The position numbers and the translations under genes are program-made. A model generated the notes under the pieces. The model ran no database searches and had not been told where the DNA came from. It saw only the letters and a program-made list of their open reading frames with translations. Of a stretch of 38,317 nucleotides of DNA, positions 1 through 8,222 are shown piece after piece. This stretch comes from Oscillospiraceae bacterium (GTDB lineage Bacteria > Bacillota > Clostridia > Oscillospirales > Ruminococcaceae), in contig JAFTYW010000020.1 of the NCBI GenBank assembly GCA_017461245.1, positions 1-38,317 of the forward strand, written 5' to 3'. How positions within the stretch are numbered: position 1 is the first letter of the stretch; each line of letters starts with the position of its first letter.

Positions 1-300
1 AAAGTAAGCGGTACACCCGAATGCCCCCGTCTTGATGTTTTTCGCTCCGCTAAGCACATTTATGTGCAGGTCATTGATGATGTGAACGGAGTAACTCTTG
101 CTTCCGCATCCACAGTTGAAAAGGATTTCGGCGCATACGGCGGAAACAAAGAGGCAGCTAAGAAGGTTGGCGAAATGATCGCCAAGCGTGCTCTTGAAAA
201 AGGCATAGAGAACGTTGTTTTTGACAGAGGCGGATATATTTATCACGGTCGTGTTAAAGAGCTGGCCGAAGGTGCCCGTGAGGGCGGCCTCAAATTCTAA
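1..300 (+). CDS. rplR: 50S ribosomal protein L18 (3' part)
   Basis: This is the C-terminal ~99 residues of ribosomal protein L18, which binds 5S rRNA in the large subunit. The 5' end lies before the window. The frame is open from base 1, and the typical L18 features are visible: the RLDVFRS and HIYVQVID strands near the start, then [29 protein letters not shown] at the C-terminus, of which the FDRGG-Y-YHGRV-ALA-GAREGGL pattern is the family hallmark. It ends 15 bases before rpsE, whose ribosome binding site directly follows the stop. It belongs to the spc ribosomal operon. A GTG inside the frame at 64 is not the true start, because homologous sequence continues upstream of it. Confidence 0.95.
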   Translation, partial: KVSGTPECPRLDVFRSAKHIYVQVIDDVNGVTLASASTVEKDFGAYGGNKEAAKKVGEMIAKRALEKGIENVVFDRGGYIYHGRVKELAEGAREGGLKF

Positions 301-315
301 GAGGAGGTTTTACTT

Positions 316-819
316 GTGAGCTTAATTGATGCATCGACAATGGAACTGCAGGAAAAAGTAGTTGCCATTAACCGCGTATCAAAAACTGTCAAGGGTGGTA
401 GAATTTTCAAATTCGCTGCTCTGGTAGTCGTAGGCGACGGACAAGGAACCGTAGGCTTCGGCTTAGGCAAGGCAGGTGAGGTACCCGACGCAATCCGTAA
501 GGGTATCGAGGACGCGAAGAAAAATCTTGTAAAGGTGTCTCTTAAAGGCACTTCAATTCCCCATGAGGTTATCGGAGCATACGGCGCAGGCAGAGTTCTT
601 ATGAAGCCCGCTGCACCCGGTACCGGTGTTATCGCCGGCGGTCCCGTTCGTGCGGTTGTTGAAATCGCAGGAATCAAGGATATTCGTACCAAGTCGCTCC
701 GTAGCAACAATCCGTGTAATGTGGTCAGAGCCACCATCCAGGGCTTAGCTTCCTTAAGAGATGCCCAGCAGGTAGCTGAAATTCGCGGAAAAAGCGTTAA
801 AGAAGTTTTGGTAGGTTAA
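316..819 (+). CDS. rpsE: 30S ribosomal protein S5
   Basis: Ribosomal protein S5 (167 aa) is a small-subunit protein involved in translational accuracy and mRNA helicase activity at the entry site. The N-terminal double-stranded RNA-binding domain is visible as [17 protein letters not shown] followed by [21 protein letters not shown] (about residues 11-55). The C-terminal S5 domain carries [24 protein letters not shown] (about 82-105) and NPCNVVRAT. The start is GTG at 316, supported by an AGGAGG motif at about 302-307 at good spacing; no better ATG precedes the conserved region. Length is normal for the family. It is translated between rplR and rpmD in the spc operon. Confidence 0.97.
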   Translation: MSLIDASTMELQEKVVAINRVSKTVKGGRIFKFAALVVVGDGQGTVGFGLGKAGEVPDAIRKGIEDAKKNLVKVSLKGTSIPHEVIGAYGAGRVLMKPAAPGTGVIAGGPVRAVVEIAGIKDIRTKSLRSNNPCNVVRATIQGLASLRDAQQVAEIRGKSVKEVLVG

Positions 820-832
820 GGAGGGTCAGGAA

Positions 833-1012
833 ATGGATAAGGTTAAAATCACTCTTAAAAAGAGCCTGATCGGATGCAAACAGGATCAGATTGCAACCGC
901 ATATGCCCTCGGTCTTAAAAAGATCGGCGACGAAACGGTCCAGCCCGACAATCAGCCTACAAACGGCAAAATCAGAAAAATTTCCCACCTCGTAGAGGTA
1001 GTAAAAGCGTAG
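833..1012 (+). CDS. rpmD: 50S ribosomal protein L30
   Basis: This is a short 59-residue gene for large-subunit protein L30. The start is ATG at 833, after a GGAGGG-like site at 820-825, and the TAG stop is at 1010-1012. The product begins [19 protein letters not shown] and continues with a pattern resembling [20 protein letters not shown] and a C-terminal [10 protein letters not shown], which match the usual L30 layout (VTLVKS-IG, T--ALGL-K, V--V-H-V-V). Length is typical for bacterial L30. It sits between rpsE and rplO, its conserved place in the spc operon. Confidence 0.95.
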   Translation: MDKVKITLKKSLIGCKQDQIATAYALGLKKIGDETVQPDNQPTNGKIRKISHLVEVVKA

Positions 1013-1034
1013 TGCTTAAGGAGGTGCGAGCGAA

Positions 1035-1475
1035 ATGAAACTGTTTGAATTATCACCCGCAGAGGGTTCCCGTAAGGACGCTTACCGTAAGGGTAGAGGC
1101 GCAGCTTCGGGTAACGGAAAAACTGCTGGTAAAGGACATAAGGGCCAGAAAGCCAGAAGCGGCGGCGGAGTACGCCCCGGATTTGAAGGCGGCCAGATGC
1201 CTCTTGCAAGACGTGTTCCTAAGAGAGGCTTCAACAACATTTTTGCCACCAAGTATGTCGGTATCAACGTAGACGCTCTCAATCGTTTTGAGGACGGAAG
1301 CGTTGTAGACGAGGCTGCTATCGTAAAAGCAGGTCTTGTTAAAAAGACTCTTGACGGTGTCAAGATTCTCGGCAGAGGAGAACTCACTAAGAACCTTACT
1401 GTTAAGGTAACTGCTTTCTCCGCTACTGCTAAAGAGAAGATTGAAAAGGCCGGAGGAAAGGCCGAGGAGGTGTAA
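1035..1475 (+). CDS. rplO: 50S ribosomal protein L15
   Basis: Ribosomal protein L15 (146 aa) is a late-assembly protein of the large subunit. The N-terminal extension is basic and glycine-rich, with the family signature [24 protein letters not shown] (residues about 19-42) and then [20 protein letters not shown] (about 49-68). The C-terminal half has the globular L15 fold, with IVKAGLV and ILGRGELT. The ATG at 1035 follows an AAGGAGGTG motif (about 1018-1026). The gene lies 22 bases after rpmD and only 3 bases before secY, so coupled translation with secY is likely. Confidence 0.96.
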   Translation: MKLFELSPAEGSRKDAYRKGRGAASGNGKTAGKGHKGQKARSGGGVRPGFEGGQMPLARRVPKRGFNNIFATKYVGINVDALNRFEDGSVVDEAAIVKAGLVKKTLDGVKILGRGELTKNLTVKVTAFSATAKEKIEKAGGKAEEV

Positions 1476-1478
1476 AGT

Positions 1479-2774
1479 ATGCTTCAAATCCTTAGAAACG
1501 CCTGGAAAATTGCAGATCTGAGAAAGAAACTACTTTACACATTGTTAATCGTTGTAATTTTCAGAGTGGGCTCGGCTATCCCCGTTCCCTTTCTGGATAT
1601 GAGCGAGCTTGCAACATTTGCTGATACCTTAAGTGGAGACGGAAGCCTGTTTGGATATTTAAATATGCTTACAGGTGACTCCTTCTCTAAGGCAACACTG
1701 TTCGCTCTCTCAATTTCCCCCTACATCAATGCTTCCATTATCGTTCAGCTTTTAACTGTTGCGATCACACCGCTTCAGCGCTGGGCTAAGGAAGAGGGAG
1801 AAGAGGGAAGAAAGAAGATTGGAAAACTCACAAGAGGTGTAACCCTTCTTTTAGCTCTTATGATGGCTATCGGTTACTACTTCACCCTTAAGAGCAACAA
1901 TATCGTTGCTGTAACCGACGGATTTTACGGTTGGTTTGCAGGCATCACTATCGTTCTTGCTTTTGTTGCTGGTTCATCGGTCATTGTCTGGCTGGGCGAG
2001 CTTATCAACAAGAACGGAATCGGAAACGGCATTTCGATGATCCTCTTCGCAGGTATCGTTTCCAGTATGCCTACCGCAGCTATGACTCTTTGGGGCTACT
2101 TTACAGCTGAGGGTATTCTCTACAAGATTCTTGTTCCGGTTATCCTCGTTCTCGCTGTTGTCGTTATCGGATTTATCGTTCTTATGAGCGAGGCAGAGAG
2201 AAGGATCCCTGTTCAGTATGCAAAGAGAGTCGTTGGAAGAAAACAGTACGGCGGCCAGAGCTCTTACATTCCCATTAAGGTAAATATGAGCGGCGTTATG
2301 CCTATCATCTTTGCCAGCTCGATTGTAAGCTTACCCGGCATCCTCGTTTCCTTCTTCAACGTAACTGAAGGTTTCTGGGCAAACTTTGTTTCGATCTTCA
2401 ACTACAACTCTGCACTTTATGCAGTTGTGTACTTCATCTTTATCATCCTGTTTAACTATTTCTATGTTTCGATCCAGTATAATCCTATTGAGATTGCTAA
2501 CAACCTCAAGAAGAACAACGGCGCGATCCCCGGTTACCGTACCGGCAAGCCGACTTCGGATTATATTATGAAGGTTTTGGGCAAAATCATTCTGATTGGT
2601 GCTCTCTTCCTTGGTGTAATTGCGGTATTCCCCATTGCATTGCAGGGAATCACCAAAATGAACATCGCACTCGGCGGAACAACCGTTCTCATTATAGTCG
2701 GTGTTGCTCTTGAAACCGTTAAGACTCTGGAATCACAGATGATGATGCGTCATTATAAGGGATTCCTCGAATAA
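1479..2774 (+). CDS. secY: Protein translocase subunit SecY
   Basis: SecY (431 aa) is the central channel of the SecYEG translocon in the cytoplasmic membrane. About ten hydrophobic membrane spans are visible. Family motifs include SIPVPFLD-like sequence near residue 35, the SPYINASIIVQLL segment (about 85-97), LGELINKNGIGNGISMILFAGI (about 172-193), and the cytoplasmic loop with RRIPVQYAKR and SSYIPIKVNMSGVMPIIFAS. The NPIEIANNLKKNNGAIPGYRTGKPT loop near residue 340 is also diagnostic. The start ATG follows GAGGAGGTG overlapping the end of rplO. It works with SecA, encoded at 30799-33549 in this same window on the other strand. Confidence 0.97.
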   Translation: MLQILRNAWKIADLRKKLLYTLLIVVIFRVGSAIPVPFLDMSELATFADTLSGDGSLFGYLNMLTGDSFSKATLFALSISPYINASIIVQLLTVAITPLQRWAKEEGEEGRKKIGKLTRGVTLLLALMMAIGYYFTLKSNNIVAVTDGFYGWFAGITIVLAFVAGSSVIVWLGELINKNGIGNGISMILFAGIVSSMPTAAMTLWGYFTAEGILYKILVPVILVLAVVVIGFIVLMSEAERRIPVQYAKRVVGRKQYGGQSSYIPIKVNMSGVMPIIFASSIVSLPGILVSFFNVTEGFWANFVSIFNYNSALYAVVYFIFIILFNYFYVSIQYNPIEIANNLKKNNGAIPGYRTGKPTSDYIMKVLGKIILIGALFLGVIAVFPIALQGITKMNIALGGTTVLIIVGVALETVKTLESQMMMRHYKGFLE

Positions 2775-2784
2775 GGAGAACCAG

Positions 2785-3417
2785 ATGAATTTAATTCTTC
2801 TCGGAGCCCCTGGTGCAGGAAAAGGAACTCAGGCGGAAGTAATTTGCGACCGCCTCTCCATTCCCGCAATCAGCACGGGCAATATAATCCGCGAGGCTCT
2901 CAGAAATGAGACCGAGCTTGGCTTAAAAGCCAAAAAGTTTATCGAAGAGGGCGCGCTCGTTCCCGATGAGGTCGTTATCGGCATCATTCAAGAGCGCTTA
3001 AAAGAGGATGACTGTAAAAACGGCTTTATCCTTGACGGATTTCCCCGTACAGTTCCTCAGGCAGAGGCCCTTGATAAAATGGGTGTCGTGATCGACAAGG
3101 TCGTTGACATTGAGGTTGCAGACAGCAAGATATGCGAGCGTCTTTCGGGCCGCCGCGTATGTAAAGCCTGCTCTGCAAGCTATCACACACTCTATAAGCC
3201 GTCCAAGAACGGCGAAACCTGCGACAAATGCGGCGGCGAGCTCATTTGCCGTAAGGACGATCATCCCGATACAGTTCTTGAAAGACTTAAGGTCTACCAC
3301 GAGCAGACCGAGCCCCTTATAGCTTTTTATAAAAGCAGAGGCAAGCTTGTAGTGGTTGAAGGTCAGGAAGAGGTTGAGGATACGACCCGCCTTACCCTTG
3401 CCGCTATTGAGGAATAG
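2785..3417 (+). CDS. adk: Adenylate kinase (zinc-lid type)
   Basis: Adenylate kinase interconverts ATP + AMP and 2 ADP in the cytoplasm. The P-loop GAPGAGKGTQ is at residues 8-17, the AMP-binding STGNIIREA is at 30-38, and DGFPRTVPQA is at 84-93. The LID domain contains four cysteines, C126-x2-C129 and C146-x2-C149, which is the zinc-binding form common in Gram-positive bacteria. The 210-residue length is normal. It follows secY after 10 bases with an AAGGAGA site, in the classical secY-adk-map order. Confidence 0.97.
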   Translation: MNLILLGAPGAGKGTQAEVICDRLSIPAISTGNIIREALRNETELGLKAKKFIEEGALVPDEVVIGIIQERLKEDDCKNGFILDGFPRTVPQAEALDKMGVVIDKVVDIEVADSKICERLSGRRVCKACSASYHTLYKPSKNGETCDKCGGELICRKDDHPDTVLERLKVYHEQTEPLIAFYKSRGKLVVVEGQEEVEDTTRLTLAAIEE

Positions 3418-3421
3418 TCTT

Positions 3422-4168
3422 ATGATAGAGCTGAAAACTGCAAGCCAGATTGAAAAAATGAGAGTTGCTGGGCGGCTCACACGACAGGCTTTAGAGCTTG
3501 CCGGAAGCCTTATCGCCCCCGGTGTAACCACCGGAGAGATAGACAGAGCCGTTCACGATTTCATTGTTAAAAACGGCGGTATCCCCTCTTTCCTCGGATA
3601 TGCAGGCTATCCTGCATCCTGTTGTCTCTCGGTTAATGAAGAGGTCATTCACGGAATCCCCGGCAAGAGAGTTCTTAAAGAGGGCGATATTGTTTCGGTC
3701 GACGTTGGCGCCATCGTTAACGGATGGCACGGTGACAACGCCGCAACCTTCCCTGTAGGAAAGGTCGCGCCCGAGGCCGAAAAGCTTATGCAGGTTACCC
3801 GAGAGTGTCTTGAAATTGCGATTTCAATGGCAGCGCCCGGTGTTCGCCTCGGCGACATCGGATACGCTATCCAAAGTCACGCCGAAGAGCATGGCTACGG
3901 AGTTGTCCGCCAGTTTATAGGACACGGTATCGGTAGCGAAATGCATCAGGCACCCGACGTTCCTAACTATGGAAAGCAGGGCAGAGGAATCCGTCTTGAA
4001 AAGGGTATGACGATAGCAATCGAGCCTATGATAAACCTTATAGGCCACGAGGTAAGGACCCTTGCAGACGGCTGGACTGTAGTAACAAAAAGCGGGAGCG
4101 TTTCTGCTCATTTTGAGAACACAATAGCAGTAACCGATAACGGTGCTGAAATTCTCACAAAGCTTTAA
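3422..4168 (+). CDS. map: Methionine aminopeptidase, type I
   Basis: This enzyme (248 aa) removes the initiator methionine from nascent proteins. All five metal ligands of the type Ia family are present: D94 and D105 (VDVGAIVNGWHGD), H168 (GHGIG), E201 (IEPM) and E232 (HFENT). The reading frame is open upstream to 3356 inside adk, but I chose the ATG at 3422 because it gives the usual N-terminus (IELKTASQIEKMR-AG). It lies just 4 bases after the adk stop, inviting translational coupling. It follows adk as in most Firmicutes. Confidence 0.96.
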   Translation: MIELKTASQIEKMRVAGRLTRQALELAGSLIAPGVTTGEIDRAVHDFIVKNGGIPSFLGYAGYPASCCLSVNEEVIHGIPGKRVLKEGDIVSVDVGAIVNGWHGDNAATFPVGKVAPEAEKLMQVTRECLEIAISMAAPGVRLGDIGYAIQSHAEEHGYGVVRQFIGHGIGSEMHQAPDVPNYGKQGRGIRLEKGMTIAIEPMINLIGHEVRTLADGWTVVTKSGSVSAHFENTIAVTDNGAEILTKL

Positions 4169-4357
4169 GCTTTGAACAAAAATTGTCTGCTCAAAGGCGA
4201 GCAGAAAAGTCAAGTTTTTTTGGCTTTGTTATGTAGTGAGTAAAGTTATTTTTCCTCTCTCAGTGGAAAGCGGCTGACAAGAAAACTACAGAAAACACGC
4301 CTTAAAAAGATAGAAATAGGGCAAAAGCCCTAAAGCCTTTGCGAGGAGGTTTTTAGT
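4169..4357 (+). other. map-infA intergenic spacer with weak hairpins
   Basis: This 189-bp spacer is unusually long for the operon and holds no convincing gene. A 6-bp hairpin CTGCTC/GAGCAG (4187-4204) is followed, after ten bases, by seven T's (4215-4221). The gap makes it a poor intrinsic terminator. A second hairpin GGGC-AAAA-GCCC (4319-4330) sits just before the infA ribosome binding site (GAGGAGG, 4343-4349). In many Clostridia this spot holds a small KOW-domain gene; none is seen here. The CAGTGGAAAGC string near 4260 also occurs at the edge of the inverted-repeat element near 7807. Confidence 0.4.
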
Positions 4358-4576
4358 TTGTCAAAGGAAGATGTAATTGAAATTGAAGGAACAGTCCTTG
4401 AAGCACTGCCCAATGCAATGTTTCAGGTCGAGCTCCCCAACGGTCATAAGATCCTTGCCCACATTTCAGGAAAGCTCAGAATGAACTACATTCGAATCCT
4501 TCCCGGCGACAAGGTAACCGTTGAAATGTCCCCGTATGATCTTTCAAAGGGACGCATTACCTGGCGTTCCAAATAA
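4358..4576 (+). CDS. infA: Translation initiation factor IF-1
   Basis: IF-1 (72 aa) binds the ribosomal A site during initiation. The whole OB-fold family sequence is recognisable: [22 protein letters not shown], then [20 protein letters not shown], then [24 protein letters not shown]. The length is exactly the usual one. The start codon is TTG at 4358, placed 8 bases after a strong GAGGAGG site; there is no ATG that would preserve the conserved N-terminus. The rare start may limit its expression relative to the ribosomal proteins around it. Confidence 0.96.
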   Translation: MSKEDVIEIEGTVLEALPNAMFQVELPNGHKILAHISGKLRMNYIRILPGDKVTVEMSPYDLSKGRITWRSK

Positions 4577-4640
4577 GCCCACAAAGGCATAAAAACAAGC
4601 AAGAAACGGTCAATAGACCTATCAAGGAGGTATATTCATT

Positions 4641-4754
4641 ATGAAAGTTAGACCTTCGGTAAAGCCCATCTGCGAAAAATGCAAGGTTATTAAAAGAAAA
4701 GGTCGCATCATGGTAATATGCGAGAACCCCAAGCATAAGCAGAGACAAGGCTAA
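4641..4754 (+). CDS. rpmJ: 50S ribosomal protein L36
   Basis: L36 is the smallest ribosomal protein, 37 residues here. The start ATG at 4641 follows AAGGAGG (4624-4630). The zinc ligands of the C+ form are all present: C11, C14, C27 and H32, in the pattern [11 protein letters not shown] then [14 protein letters not shown] complete ligand set means this copy needs zinc. It keeps its normal place between infA and rpsM. Confidence 0.96.
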   Translation: MKVRPSVKPICEKCKVIKRKGRIMVICENPKHKQRQG

Positions 4755-4785
4755 GAAGAAAACTTAAAGTTGGAGGTGCAATAGT

Positions 4786-5154
4786 ATGGCACGTATAGCC
4801 GGAGTTGACTTGCCTAACGATAAGCGAGTCGAAATTGGTCTTACCTATATTTACGGTATCGGTCGTAAATCTGCTAACGACATTCTTAAAGAGGCAGGAA
4901 TCAATCCTGATACCAGAGTTAAGGACCTTACAGAAGACGAGGTTTCTAAGCTTCGTGAATGCATCGATAAGGGTTACAATGTAGAAGGTGACCTTCGTAG
5001 AGAGGTTGCTCTCAACATCAAGAGACTTATTGAGATCGGTTGCTACAGAGGCGTCCGTCACAGAAAGGGTCTCCCCGTAAGAGGACAGAAAACCAAAACC
5101 AACGCAAGAACACGCAAGGGTCCCAAGAGAACCATTGCTAACAAGAAGAAGTAA
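4786..5154 (+). CDS. rpsM: 30S ribosomal protein S13
   Basis: S13 (122 aa) sits at the head of the small subunit and contacts tRNA and the large subunit. It starts [26 protein letters not shown] and has the helix-two-turn-helix region, then [23 protein letters not shown] near residues 85-105 and the basic tail [10 protein letters not shown]. These are family hallmarks. A GGAGGTG site precedes the ATG. It lies between rpmJ and rpsK, the start of the alpha operon segment. Confidence 0.97.
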   Translation: MARIAGVDLPNDKRVEIGLTYIYGIGRKSANDILKEAGINPDTRVKDLTEDEVSKLRECIDKGYNVEGDLRREVALNIKRLIEIGCYRGVRHRKGLPVRGQKTKTNARTRKGPKRTIANKKK

Positions 5155-5175
5155 TAAAAGGGAGGGATATAAGCA

Positions 5176-5577
5176 ATGGCAAAGGCTGCTACTAAAAAGA
5201 CTGCTGTCCGTAAACGCCGCGAGAGAAAAAATATCGAGCACGGCGCCGCACATATCCAGTCTACTTTTAACAACACAATCGTAACCTTGACCGACAGCCA
5301 GGGCAACGCTCTTTCATGGGCAAGCGCAGGCGAGCTTGGATTCAGAGGTTCTAAGAAGAGCACTCCGTTTGCTGCTCAGTCTGCTGCAGAAACTGCTGCA
5401 AAGGCTGCTATGGAGCACGGACTCAAAACCGTCGAGGTTTATGTAAAGGGACCTGGTTCCGGAAGAGAAGCTGCTATCAGAGCACTTCAGGCTACCGGAC
5501 TTGAGGTTACCATGATTAAAGACGTTACCCCTATTCCCCACAACGGATGCCGTCCTCCTAAGAGAAGACGTGTATAA
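5176..5577 (+). CDS. rpsK: 30S ribosomal protein S11
   Basis: S11 (133 aa) lies on the platform of the small subunit. An alanine- and lysine-rich N-terminus is followed by the conserved [15 protein letters not shown] (about residues 29-43), [22 protein letters not shown] (about 48-69) and [14 protein letters not shown] (about 95-108), ending with [18 protein letters not shown]. The length is typical. A GGAGGGATAT site precedes the ATG. It is followed after 23 bases by rpsD. Confidence 0.97.
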   Translation: MAKAATKKTAVRKRRERKNIEHGAAHIQSTFNNTIVTLTDSQGNALSWASAGELGFRGSKKSTPFAAQSAAETAAKAAMEHGLKTVEVYVKGPGSGREAAIRALQATGLEVTMIKDVTPIPHNGCRPPKRRRV

Positions 5578-5600
5578 TTTTAACAGGAGGTGCTTTAGAA

Positions 5601-6227
5601 ATGGCAAGATATACTGGCGCGGTTTGCAGACTGTGTCGCCGCGAGGGACAGAAGCTTTTCTTAAAGGGTGATAGATGCTACTCTGGTAAATGCTCTATTG
5701 ACCTCAGAAAGACTGTTCCCGGACAGCACGGTGCCGGCCGCAAGAAAGTTTCCGATTACGGATTACAGTTAAGAGAAAAGCAGAAGGCAAAGAGATTTTA
5801 CGGCGTTCTCGAAAGCCAGTTCGCAAAATATTTTGAGATGGCTGAGAGAAAGGCTGGTATGACCGGTGAAAACCTTCTCAGAATTCTCGAATCCAGACTT
5901 GATAACGTTGTTTATCGTCTCGGATTTGCATCCTCTCGTGCACAGGCAAGACAGCTTGTTCTGCACGGCCACTACACCGTTAACGGCAAGAAGGTAAACA
6001 TTCCTTCCTACCTCATCAAAGAGGGCGATGTTGTTGCTGTTAGCGAAAAGGCAAAGAGCGCAGACTTTATGAAGGCACTTGTTGAGAACAATGGCTCCAA
6101 GCCCGTTCCCCAGTGGCTCGATTTAAACCGTGATGCTTTAGAAGCTAAGGTTGTCCGCCTTGCCGGCCGTGATGAGATCGACCTTGAGATCAAGGAACAC
6201 CTCATCGTCGAGTTGTATTCAAAATAA
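5601..6227 (+). CDS. rpsD: 30S ribosomal protein S4 (zinc form)
   Basis: S4 (208 aa) is a primary 16S rRNA-binding protein that nucleates small-subunit assembly. The N-terminus keeps the four zinc cysteines C9, C12, C26 and C31, the C+ form. [23 protein letters not shown] lies near residues 40-62. The S4 RNA-binding domain ([39 protein letters not shown]) spans about 96-135. Placement between rpsK and rpoA is the Clostridia arrangement; in Bacillus rpsD is elsewhere. S4 is a known translational autoregulator in several bacteria, and a strong hairpin follows its stop codon here (6238-6273). Confidence 0.97.
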   Translation: MARYTGAVCRLCRREGQKLFLKGDRCYSGKCSIDLRKTVPGQHGAGRKKVSDYGLQLREKQKAKRFYGVLESQFAKYFEMAERKAGMTGENLLRILESRLDNVVYRLGFASSRAQARQLVLHGHYTVNGKKVNIPSYLIKEGDVVAVSEKAKSADFMKALVENNGSKPVPQWLDLNRDALEAKVVRLAGRDEIDLEIKEHLIVELYSK

Positions 6228-6237
6228 TAAGCATTTG

Positions 6238-6273
6238 CCTGTCGCCTGCACGCGTGTGGCGTGTAGGCGCAGG
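6238..6273 (+). promoter_or_regulatory. Strong hairpin between rpsD and rpoA
   Basis: A long inverted repeat starts 10 bases after the rpsD stop. CCTG (6238-6241) pairs with CAGG (6270-6273). After a bulged T, CGCCTGCACGC (6243-6253) pairs with GCGTGTAGGCG (6259-6269), with one G-U pair and a 5-base loop. It is followed by AAAAATCGC rather than a T tract, so it is not a typical intrinsic terminator. It could stabilise mRNA ends, mark a processing site, or be a protein-binding leader for rpoA. A smaller GGGC/GCCC hairpin (6302-6314) lies just before the rpoA ribosome binding site. Confidence 0.6.
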
Positions 6274-6332
6274 AAAAATCGCTTTGTCTGTAACATTATA
6301 CGGGCTTAAGGCCCATTAGGGAGGAAAATTTC

Positions 6333-7295
6333 ATGATAGAATTTCAGAAACCCAAGTTTACCTCCACCGACCTGACAGCAGACGGACGCTACGGCAAGTT
6401 CGTAGTTGAGCCTTTGGAGAGAGGTTACGGAATAACTCTCGGCAACAGCCTTAGAAGAGTTCTTCTTTCTTCGCTCCCCGGAGTTGCTGTTACTTCGGTT
6501 CGTATTGACGGAATACAGCACGAGTTTTCAACAATCCCCGGTGTTAAAGAGGACGTTACTGAAATCATCCTCAACATCAAGGGACTTACAGTAAATTATG
6601 CGGGTGAGGAGGCTAAAGAGCTTACCATCAGCGCAAAGGGAGAGTGCGAGATCACTGCTGCCAGCATCCAGGCTGACGCAGAGGTTGAGGTTCTCGAGCC
6701 TGATATGCACATCGCAACCCTCGGCGCAGATGCAGAGCTTAATATGCATCTTACCATCGAAAAAGGCCGTGGTTACGTTTCTGCTGAAAGAAACAAGGAA
6801 ATTATGGCCGAAAAGGGCGAAAGCGTTATCGGAGTTATCCCCGTTGATAGCATTTACAGCCCCGTTCTCAAGGTCAACTACACCGTTGAGAACACTCGTG
6901 TTGGACAGATTACCGACTATGACAAGCTGACACTTGAGGTCTGGACAGACGGAACTATTTCCGCCAAAGAGGCTGTGTCGCTTGCTGCCAAGGTTCTCAA
7001 TGACCATCTCACATTATTCGTAGACCTCTCTGAAGAGGCCGCTAACACCGAAATAATGGTCGAGAAAGACGATAAGAGCCACGAAAAGATCTTAGAGATG
7101 ACTATTGAGGAGCTTGACCTTTCGGTTCGTTCATTCAACTGCCTTAAGAGAGCAGGAATCAATACGGTTGAGGATCTTACAAAGAAAACCGAGGAAGAAA
7201 TGATGAGAGTCAGAAACCTCGGAAAGAAATCCCTTGAAGAAGTTATCAATAAGCTTCATTCTCTGGGATACGACCTCAATCACGAGATCGACTAA
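6333..7295 (+). CDS. rpoA: RNA polymerase alpha subunit
   Basis: The alpha subunit (320 aa) starts RNA polymerase assembly as a dimer and contacts promoters and activators. The N-terminal domain shows [28 protein letters not shown] (about residues 24-51) and the typical [24 protein letters not shown] stretch. After an acidic linker, the C-terminal domain shows [23 protein letters not shown] and then [19 protein letters not shown] (about 261-315), the UP-element-binding helix-hairpin fold. The length is normal. A GGGAGGA site precedes the ATG. It is 63 bases upstream of rplQ. Confidence 0.97.
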   Translation: MIEFQKPKFTSTDLTADGRYGKFVVEPLERGYGITLGNSLRRVLLSSLPGVAVTSVRIDGIQHEFSTIPGVKEDVTEIILNIKGLTVNYAGEEAKELTISAKGECEITAASIQADAEVEVLEPDMHIATLGADAELNMHLTIEKGRGYVSAERNKEIMAEKGESVIGVIPVDSIYSPVLKVNYTVENTRVGQITDYDKLTLEVWTDGTISAKEAVSLAAKVLNDHLTLFVDLSEEAANTEIMVEKDDKSHEKILEMTIEELDLSVRSFNCLKRAGINTVEDLTKKTEEEMMRVRNLGKKSLEEVINKLHSLGYDLNHEID

Positions 7296-7358
7296 ATTCT
7301 TTTTATAAAACTTCATGACTGCGGCATTTTGTCGCAGAAAGAAAAGGAGTGAATATCA

Positions 7359-7700
7359 ATGCCGGGTTCCAGAAAGCTTGGAAGAGCAACCAGCCACAGA
7401 AAAGCAATGCTCAGAGCTATGGTAACTTTCCTTCTTGAGAATGGAAAGATCGAAACAACCGTAACCAGAGCCAAAGAGGTTGGCGCTATGACCGAGAAGA
7501 TGATCACCATCGCAAAAACCAACAATCTTGCATCTAAGAGACAGGTTCTTGCTTTTGTAACCAAGGAAGCGGTTTGCAAAAAGTTATTTGACGAAATCGC
7601 ACCTAAATACGCTGAGAGAAACGGCGGATACACCAGAATTATTAAGGTGGGTCCCCGCCGCGGAGATGCAGCAGAAATGGCGATTATCGAGCTCATCTAA
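7359..7700 (+). CDS. rplQ: 50S ribosomal protein L17
   Basis: L17 (113 aa) is a large-subunit protein near the tunnel exit. It starts [21 protein letters not shown], followed by [19 protein letters not shown], the standard family opening, and ends with [23 protein letters not shown]. The ATG at 7359 follows AAAAGGAGTG. It is the last gene of the ribosomal operon, with a strong terminator 8 bases after the stop. Confidence 0.97.
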   Translation: MPGSRKLGRATSHRKAMLRAMVTFLLENGKIETTVTRAKEVGAMTEKMITIAKTNNLASKRQVLAFVTKEAVCKKLFDEIAPKYAERNGGYTRIIKVGPRRGDAAEMAIIELI

Positions 7701-7707
7701 CAAAACT

Positions 7708-7739
7708 AAAAGGCGAAGCATTTATGCTTCGCCTTTTTT
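7708..7739 (+). terminator. Intrinsic terminator of the ribosomal operon
   Basis: A perfect 10-bp stem AGGCGAAGCA/TGCTTCGCCT (7711-7720 with 7725-7734) has a TTTA loop, an A tract before it and a run of six T's after it. It lies 8 bases after the rplQ stop. It is a textbook rho-independent terminator and closes the spc-alpha operon. Confidence 0.93.
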
Positions 7740-7815
7740 GTTGAATCAGAAATCTACCGACAGTGCTGGTAGTTCCAAAAAGTTTTAGTTATGCGTAGTT
7801 TTGCCGCAGTGGAAA

Positions 7816-8016
7816 GCCTCCCTCTGACGAGGGAGGTGGGCAAAATCTTTGATTTTGCTCGGAGGTAGAGAAAATAAAAGGGAAACATTCTCTCCCCCAG
7901 TCTTTTGCTTCGCAAAATCCATTTCTCGCTGCGGCTCGGTCACCTCACGGCTCTGACAGTCCGCAGGACTGTCATTCACTCCCGTTCGGCGCTGCGCTAC
8001 CCTCGTCAGAGGGGGC
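7816..8016 (+). repeat. MITE-like inverted-repeat element in the rplQ-apbE gap
   Basis: The 483-bp gap 7740-8222 holds no credible gene. Its centre is a ~201-bp element with near-perfect terminal inverted repeats: GCCTCCCTCTGACGAGGG (7816-7833) against GCCCCCTCTGACGAGGG on the other strand (8000-8016). Each end also contains the imperfect palindrome CCTCTGACGAGG. Inside are hairpins GCAAAATC-TTT-GATTTTGC (7840-7858) and GACAGTCC-GCA-GGACTGTC (7956-7974). No transposase is present, so it would move only with help from elsewhere. I see no clear flanking direct repeat. 8017-8157 shows nothing further that I can support. Confidence 0.65.
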
Positions 8017-8157
8017 CTAGGATAAGCATACAACTGCATTTGCAGTGGTGGGGCTGGCTCTGGTAAGCGGAGAATGGGGGATTGTTGTTTTTATTTTTTG
8101 CTTTTTGCAAAATATTACAGTAAAGCAGGTAAAAGATTGACAAAACCTAAACAATTC

Positions 8158-8186
8158 TTGAAAAGGACCACAAAATATAGTATCAT
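8158..8186 (+). promoter_or_regulatory. Candidate sigma-A promoter for the apbE-rnf operon
   Basis: TTGAAA (8158-8163), a 17-base spacer and TATCAT (8181-8186) lie 36 bases before the apbE start. The area is A/T-rich, and a TATAAT also occurs at 8186-8191 and a perfect TTGACA at 8137-8142, but these two are not at workable spacing from each other. The exact boxes are uncertain, though a promoter here is expected after the upstream terminator. Confidence 0.5.
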
Positions 8187-8222
8187 ATAATAGGTGTGAT
8201 AATGATGTGAAGGAGAAGGCTG

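Noticed and set aside
297-737. Long open frame on the minus strand over rpsE
   Set aside because: It is a shadow of the ribosomal protein gene on the plus strand, without family features or its own ribosome binding site.
1053-1487. Open frames on the minus strand over rplO
   Set aside because: rplO is certain on the plus strand; the antisense products have no recognisable features.
4187-4221. Intrinsic terminator between map and infA
   Set aside because: The T run is ten bases from a short stem, and infA and the genes after it need transcription from upstream or from a promoter I cannot identify; kept only as a weak hairpin.
7785-8039. 84-residue open frame on the minus strand across the inverted-repeat element
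   Set aside because: It is composed of palindromic repeat sequence, has no ribosome binding site and no recognisable domain.
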